Positions 39,183 to 43,027 of a stretch of DNA of 43,027 nt are shown piece by piece. The notes beneath the pieces are model-generated. The model saw nothing but the letters and a program-made list of their open reading frames with translations. It searched no databases and was not told where the DNA came from. Each line of letters begins with the position of its first letter. The first letter of the stretch is position 1. The position numbers and the translations under genes were made by a program. This DNA comes from Pseudomonadota bacterium (GTDB lineage: Bacteria > Pseudomonadota > Alphaproteobacteria > Caulobacterales > Caulobacteraceae), in the NCBI GenBank assembly GCA_021816155.1, contig JAKAZA010000016.1, positions 1 to 43,027 of the forward strand, given 5' to 3'.

Positions 39183-39608
39183 CTGAACCGCAACACTGCG
39201 CGCGGCGCGCATGAGACCGCCTCCCAGGAGACCCCGTCTCCTGGCGAGGCCGCCGATGGCGAGCAAGGCGCAAGAGCCCTCGAACGGCTCCTCTTGAAAC
39301 GCCTGGACGACGAGAAGGCCCAGGACATCGTCTTCATCGACCTGAAGGACAAGAGCTCAATCGCCGACGGCATGATCGTCGCCTCCGGGCGCTCGCATCG
39401 GCACGTCGGCGCGATGGCCGACCATCTCCTGCGCACGCTGAAGGACGCCGGCTACGGCAAGGCGCGCGTCGAGGGCTTGCCGCACTGCGACTGGGTGCTG
39501 ATCGACGCCGGCGACGTGATCGTGCACCTGTTCCGGCCCGAGGTTCGCGTCTTCTACAACATCGAGAAGATCTGGTCGGTCGACCCGCCGCGCCGACTGG
39601 TGAACTGA
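39183..39608 (+). CDS. rsfS: Ribosome silencing factor RsfS; proposed CTG start
   Basis: LLLKRLDDEKAQDIVFIDLKDKSSIADGMIVASGRSHRHVGAMADHLL, DWVLIDAGDVIVHLFRPEVRVFYNIEKIW. SD GGGAG (39172-39176) 6 nt before CTG 39183; the TTG at 39294 lacks a good SD. Confidence 0.9.
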   Translation: MNRNTARGAHETASQETPSPGEAADGEQGARALERLLLKRLDDEKAQDIVFIDLKDKSSIADGMIVASGRSHRHVGAMADHLLRTLKDAGYGKARVEGLPHCDWVLIDAGDVIVHLFRPEVRVFYNIEKIWSVDPPRRLVN

Positions 39609-39620
39609 TCCGCGCGGCCC

Positions 39621-40079
39621 ATGCGCATTTCGCTGATCTGCGTCGGGCGCCTGGGCGGCGCACCCGAGGCGCTGCTGGCGCGTGACTACTGCGACCGCGC
39701 CGCCGCCGCGGGGCGCAAGATCGGCCTTCCGTCCCTCGAAATCACCGAGATCGAGGGGCGCGGCAAGTCAGGCGAAGCCGCGGCCATCCTCGCCAAGGTG
39801 GCGGCGGCGCGGCTGATCGCCTGCGACGAGCATGGGCGCGCCTTCGCCTCGCGCGAGTTCGCCGCGCGGCTCGCGCGGTTGCGCGACGAGGGCCACCGCC
39901 ATCTGGCCTTCGCCATCGGCGGGGCCGACGGGCTCGACGCCTCGGTCCTCGCCGCGGCCGCCGAGACGATTGCGTTCGGACCGCAGACGTGGCCGCACGC
40001 GCTGGTCCGCGCGATGCTGGCCGAGCAGGTCTACCGCGCCGTGACCATTCTGGCGGGCGGTCCTTATCATCGCGATTGA
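39621..40079 (+). CDS. rlmH: 23S rRNA (pseudouridine1915-N3)-methyltransferase RlmH
   Basis: LAFAIGGADGLDASVL, FGPQTWPHALVRAMLAEQVYRAVTILAGGPYHRD. Confidence 0.95.
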   Translation: MRISLICVGRLGGAPEALLARDYCDRAAAAGRKIGLPSLEITEIEGRGKSGEAAAILAKVAAARLIACDEHGRAFASREFAARLARLRDEGHRHLAFAIGGADGLDASVLAAAAETIAFGPQTWPHALVRAMLAEQVYRAVTILAGGPYHRD

Positions 40080-40114
40080 GCGCGCAAACCCAGCGGCGTT
40101 ATCTGACGCCTCGG

Positions 40115-40978
40115 ATGCGACGCGCCCTCGCCCTCACCGCGCTGATCGCGCTGGCCGGGCCGGCCGAAGGGCAGAGCCTCGAGCAGCGGCGTCAGACGCT
40201 CGCGGCGATTGCGGCCCAGGAAAGCGCTCTCACCCAGAAGCTCGGCGCCGAGCGCAACGCCCTGGCGAGGCTCGTGGGGGCGCTCGAAATGTTCAGCCGC
40301 GATCCGCCTCCGCCCCTGCTCGTTAGCCCCGTCGACGCCCGCGACGCGGTGCGCGCGATGATCCTCGCCAAGGTGATCGCGCCCGAACTCGCCCGGCGGG
40401 CCAGGACGCTGGAAGCGGAGGCTGCGCGCCTGGCGCTGCTTCGGCGCGAGGTCGCGCAGGCGAGCGGCGCGCTCTTCGCCGCCGAGAGCGCGCTCGCCGA
40501 CCGGCAGGGTCGGCTCGATGCGGTGACTCGGGACGTCGATCTGCTGACGCCGCCCTCCGCCCGGGTCGCTGCGGTCTCGTCGGGCGCCGGCGGACCCCCG
40601 ATCTCGCTGGTCCAGCCCGCATCCGGCCGCCTTGCGACGCGCTTCGGGGGAAGGCTGGCGAGCGGCCTCGCCGCGGAAGGCGTCGCGTGGCGCACGGCGC
40701 CAGGCGCCCGTGTGGTGAGCCCGGCCGCGGCCGTCGTGGCGTATGCTGGGCGTTTGAACGGTTGGGGCGAGGTGGTCATCTTGCGCGCGGGCGGCGGATG
40801 CCACATGGTGCTCGCCGGATTGGGCAAGGTGACGGTGACCGAGGGGCAATCGGTCGCGGCTGCCTTTCCTGTCGGCGCCATGCCGGGTGATGGACAAACG
40901 CCGCCCGAGCTTTATCTCGAAGTGCGGATGGCGGACGGTCCTATCGACCCGGCGCGGCTGATGGCGGGTGGGCGTTGA
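40115..40978 (+). CDS. EnvC-like murein hydrolase activator (coiled coil plus degenerate LytM domain)
   Basis: Signal peptide, coiled coil, C-terminal M23-like GRLATRFGG...VVSPAAAVVAYAGRLNGWGEVVILRAGGG...GQTPPELYLEVR with catalytic His motifs missing. A TTG at 40076 is an alternative start. Confidence 0.85.
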   Translation: MRRALALTALIALAGPAEGQSLEQRRQTLAAIAAQESALTQKLGAERNALARLVGALEMFSRDPPPPLLVSPVDARDAVRAMILAKVIAPELARRARTLEAEAARLALLRREVAQASGALFAAESALADRQGRLDAVTRDVDLLTPPSARVAAVSSGAGGPPISLVQPASGRLATRFGGRLASGLAAEGVAWRTAPGARVVSPAAAVVAYAGRLNGWGEVVILRAGGGCHMVLAGLGKVTVTEGQSVAAAFPVGAMPGDGQTPPELYLEVRMADGPIDPARLMAGGR

Positions 40979-41040
40979 ACGATTGTCAAGGCGGCGCGCC
41001 CTAAGCCGGCGCGGCTCGCGAAGGAGTAGACCAGGGCCCA

Positions 41041-42486
41041 ATGCGCAAGACGCTGCTGATCGCCGCATCCGCCTTCGTGCTCGGCGCCGGGACGATGGCC
41101 TACATTGGCCAAACGGCCCGTGCGACGACTGAGGTCAAGTCCGACGACTACCACATGCTGGAGCTGTTCGGCGACGTGCTGACCGAGGTTGACCGTCAGT
41201 ACGTGACGCCGGTCAACAACAAGAAGCTGATCCAGGCGGCGATGTCGGGGATGCTGACGTCGCTCGATCCGCATTCCGACTATCTGTCGCCGGAAGCCTA
41301 CAACGACCTGCAGGATCAGACGCGCGGCGAATACGGCGGCCTGGGGATCGAGATCCAGAGCGACGACGGCGCCATCAAGGTGGTCTCGCCGATCGACGGC
41401 ACGCCGGCCGCGCGGGCCGGCATCCAGCCCGGCGACTATATCCTCGCCGTCAACGGGCAGAACATCCTGGGCCTCTCGGTCGACGACGCCGTGCGCCAGA
41501 TGCGCGGCAAGCCGGGCGAGCCTGTGACGCTGACCATCGGCCGCCAGGGTGTCCAGCCGTTCGACGTGAAGCTGGTGCGCGAGATAATCCAGCCGAAATC
41601 GGTGACCTATCGGATGGTGGGCGACTACGGCTACGTGCGGCTGTCCAGCTTCAACGAGAAGGCCACGGAGGAGACGCTCGCGGCGATCAACGCGCTGAAG
41701 GCGAAGGACCCGCACATGAAGGGCCTCGTCCTCGACCTGCGCAACAATCCGGGCGGATTGCTGGACCAGGCCGTCGGAGTCGCCAGCCTCTTCCTCAATG
41801 GCGGCGAGGTCGTGTCCCAGCGCGGCCGCGATCCACAGGACGTCGAGACCTACGACGCGAAAGGCCACGACGTGCTGAACGGGTTGCCGATGGTCGTGCT
41901 GATCAACTCAGGCACCGCGTCGGCCTCCGAGATCGTGTCCGGCGCGCTTCAGGACAGGCACCGCGCCGCGATCGTGGGCGTGACCAGTTTCGGCAAGGGC
42001 TCGGTGCAGACCGTGATTCCGCTGCGCGGCGGCCTCGACGGCGCGGTGAAGCTGACGACCGCGCGCTACTACACGCCCTCCGGCCGATCCATCCAGCGCA
42101 CCGGAATCCAGCCCGACTTAGAGGTCGCCGAGACCCGGCAAGAGGCCCAGCAGATCGCCGACAAGGCGTTCGAGTTCACGGAGGCGTCGTTCCGCAACGC
42201 GCTCGCCGCCCCGGAAGAGCAGACCCAGCCGACGCCGCATGTGCCGGCCGAAGCGCCGCCGCCCGGCTTCGATGAGAAGAAGGGCGACTTCCAGCTGACT
42301 CGCGCGATCGACGTGCTGAAGTACGGATCGGTCGCTGCGACGCCCAAGCTGCCGTCTCCGACGGCGACGCTTGCCCAGGTCGCCGGTCATCTCGCCCCGA
42401 CAGACGGCGCCGCGCCCGCGGCGACGCCGTCCAAGCCAACGGCGTCCAAGCCGACGCCGCCCAAAGCGGCGCCGTCCAAGCCTTAG
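41041..42486 (+). CDS. ctpA: Carboxyl-terminal processing protease, S41 family, PDZ domain
   Basis: SGMLTSLDPHSDYLSPEAYNDL, PDZ YGGLGIEIQSDDGAIKVVSPIDGTPAARAGIQPGD, LVLDLRNNPGGLLDQAV, NSGTASASEIVSGALQD, FGKGSVQTVIPL. Confidence 0.95.
   Translation: MRKTLLIAASAFVLGAGTMAYIGQTARATTEVKSDDYHMLELFGDVLTEVDRQYVTPVNNKKLIQAAMSGMLTSLDPHSDYLSPEAYNDLQDQTRGEYGGLGIEIQSDDGAIKVVSPIDGTPAARAGIQPGDYILAVNGQNILGLSVDDAVRQMRGKPGEPVTLTIGRQGVQPFDVKLVREIIQPKSVTYRMVGDYGYVRLSSFNEKATEETLAAINALKAKDPHMKGLVLDLRNNPGGLLDQAVGVASLFLNGGEVVSQRGRDPQDVETYDAKGHDVLNGLPMVVLINSGTASASEIVSGALQDRHRAAIVGVTSFGKGSVQTVIPLRGGLDGAVKLTTARYYTPSGRSIQRTGIQPDLEVAETRQEAQQIADKAFEFTEASFRNALAAPEEQTQPTPHVPAEAPPPGFDEKKGDFQLTRAIDVLKYGSVAATPKLPSPTATLAQVAGHLAPTDGAAPAATPSKPTASKPTPPKAAPSKP
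42424..42483 (+). repeat. Four degenerate 15-bp tandem units in the ctpA 3' end (TPSKP TASKP TPPKA APSKP)
   Basis: acgccgtccaagcca / acggcgtccaagccg / acgccgcccaaagcg / gcgccgtccaagcct read directly. Confidence 0.7.
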
Positions 42487-42552
42487 GCCAATCGGTCGCA
42501 GCGCGGCCTTTCGGCTTCATTAACCATCTGAGGCGACGCTGCGGGCTGACCG

Positions 42553-43027
42553 ATGCCGCCCGTTCGCACCTTCGCCAAGCCACGGCCAACGCCGACCGCC
42601 GAGCCCGCGCGGACGTCGCCGTTCGGCCTGCTGAGCACGCCCGTGGTCGGCGCGGTCACCGCCGCCGGCTTCCTCCTGGCCTGCGCCGCGCTGCTTGTTT
42701 CGCTTACCGGCAACCCCCGTGCAGGCGCACCCGTGGTGCGCCTGTCGCTGGCCCGCATCGCCGACAACGGCGCGCCGCCAGGCTGGCGCCAGGCGCTGCC
42801 GTCCGAGAGCGCCGCTGAGGCCCCGTTCGCCGCCGCGACCGTCCAGTTGTCCGCTGCGGCCGACCCGCCGGCGACGCAGCCCGATCCGAGCGGCGAAGCC
42901 ATCATCACCATCCCCAGCGACGGACAGGTCGACGGCGTTCCGGCTCAGGTCGCGCAAGGCCTGCCGCAGGCGCCCGTCGCCGGCCTGTTTGCGCCTGGGC
43001 CGAACGGTCCGCTGCCCGTGATCGCGG
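42553..43027 (+). CDS. Divergent polysaccharide deacetylase family protein, N-terminal part only
   Basis: N-terminal TM (VVGAVTAAGFLLACAALLVSL), low-complexity linker, then APVAGLFAPGPNGPLPVIA at the window end; placement after envC-ctpA fits. Confidence 0.7.
   Translation, partial: MPPVRTFAKPRPTPTAEPARTSPFGLLSTPVVGAVTAAGFLLACAALLVSLTGNPRAGAPVVRLSLARIADNGAPPGWRQALPSESAAEAPFAAATVQLSAAADPPATQPDPSGEAIITIPSDGQVDGVPAQVAQGLPQAPVAGLFAPGPNGPLPVIA

Noticed and set aside
42514-42526. ATTAACCAT upstream of the polysaccharide deacetylase gene as a CtrA site
   Set aside because: Single half-site only; not enough for a call.

Overview
This 43-kb, GC-rich, densely packed chromosomal window comes from an alphaproteobacterium. 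DivL, CycM, EnvC-like and CtpA content plus gene order suggest Caulobacterales, perhaps Phenylobacterium-like; this is inference, with no database search run. Most of it is housekeeping: cysK(partial)-vsr, ftsK, lolA, xth; def-rmuC-recR-ybaB-dnaX-ffs (minus); nudC; pheA-kdsB / cycM; merR / acyl-CoA dehydrogenase; a catabolic stretch (phytanoyl-CoA dioxygenase family, histidine phosphatase, zeta-GST isomerase, FAH-family hydrolase, CoA-transferase, MFS, oxidoreductase); miaB-phoH-ybeY-corC-lnt-xre-trmB; a PAS histidine-kinase-like protein; ferredoxin and ferredoxin reductase; sdhB; desaturase and methyltransferase; nadD-rsfS-rlmH-envC-like-ctpA and a partial polysaccharide deacetylase. I saw no CRISPR array, transposon, prophage or tRNA. 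Best leads: (1) a promoter-to-terminator unit of about 120 nt between lolA and xth that looks like an unannotated C-rich-loop sRNA or leader; (2) a 770-aa kinase whose H-box histidine is Tyr551 (SYELRTPL), the DivL hallmark; (3) an unlisted 44-aa ORF joined by 4-nt overlaps to both a fatty-acid desaturase and an ETF-beta lysine methyltransferase-like gene; (4) rsfS apparently starting at CTG; (5) a perfect 12-bp hairpin hiding the Shine-Dalgarno of the acyl-CoA dehydrogenase gene; (6) metK absent between the XRE regulator and trmB. No clearly new defence or mobile system was found.
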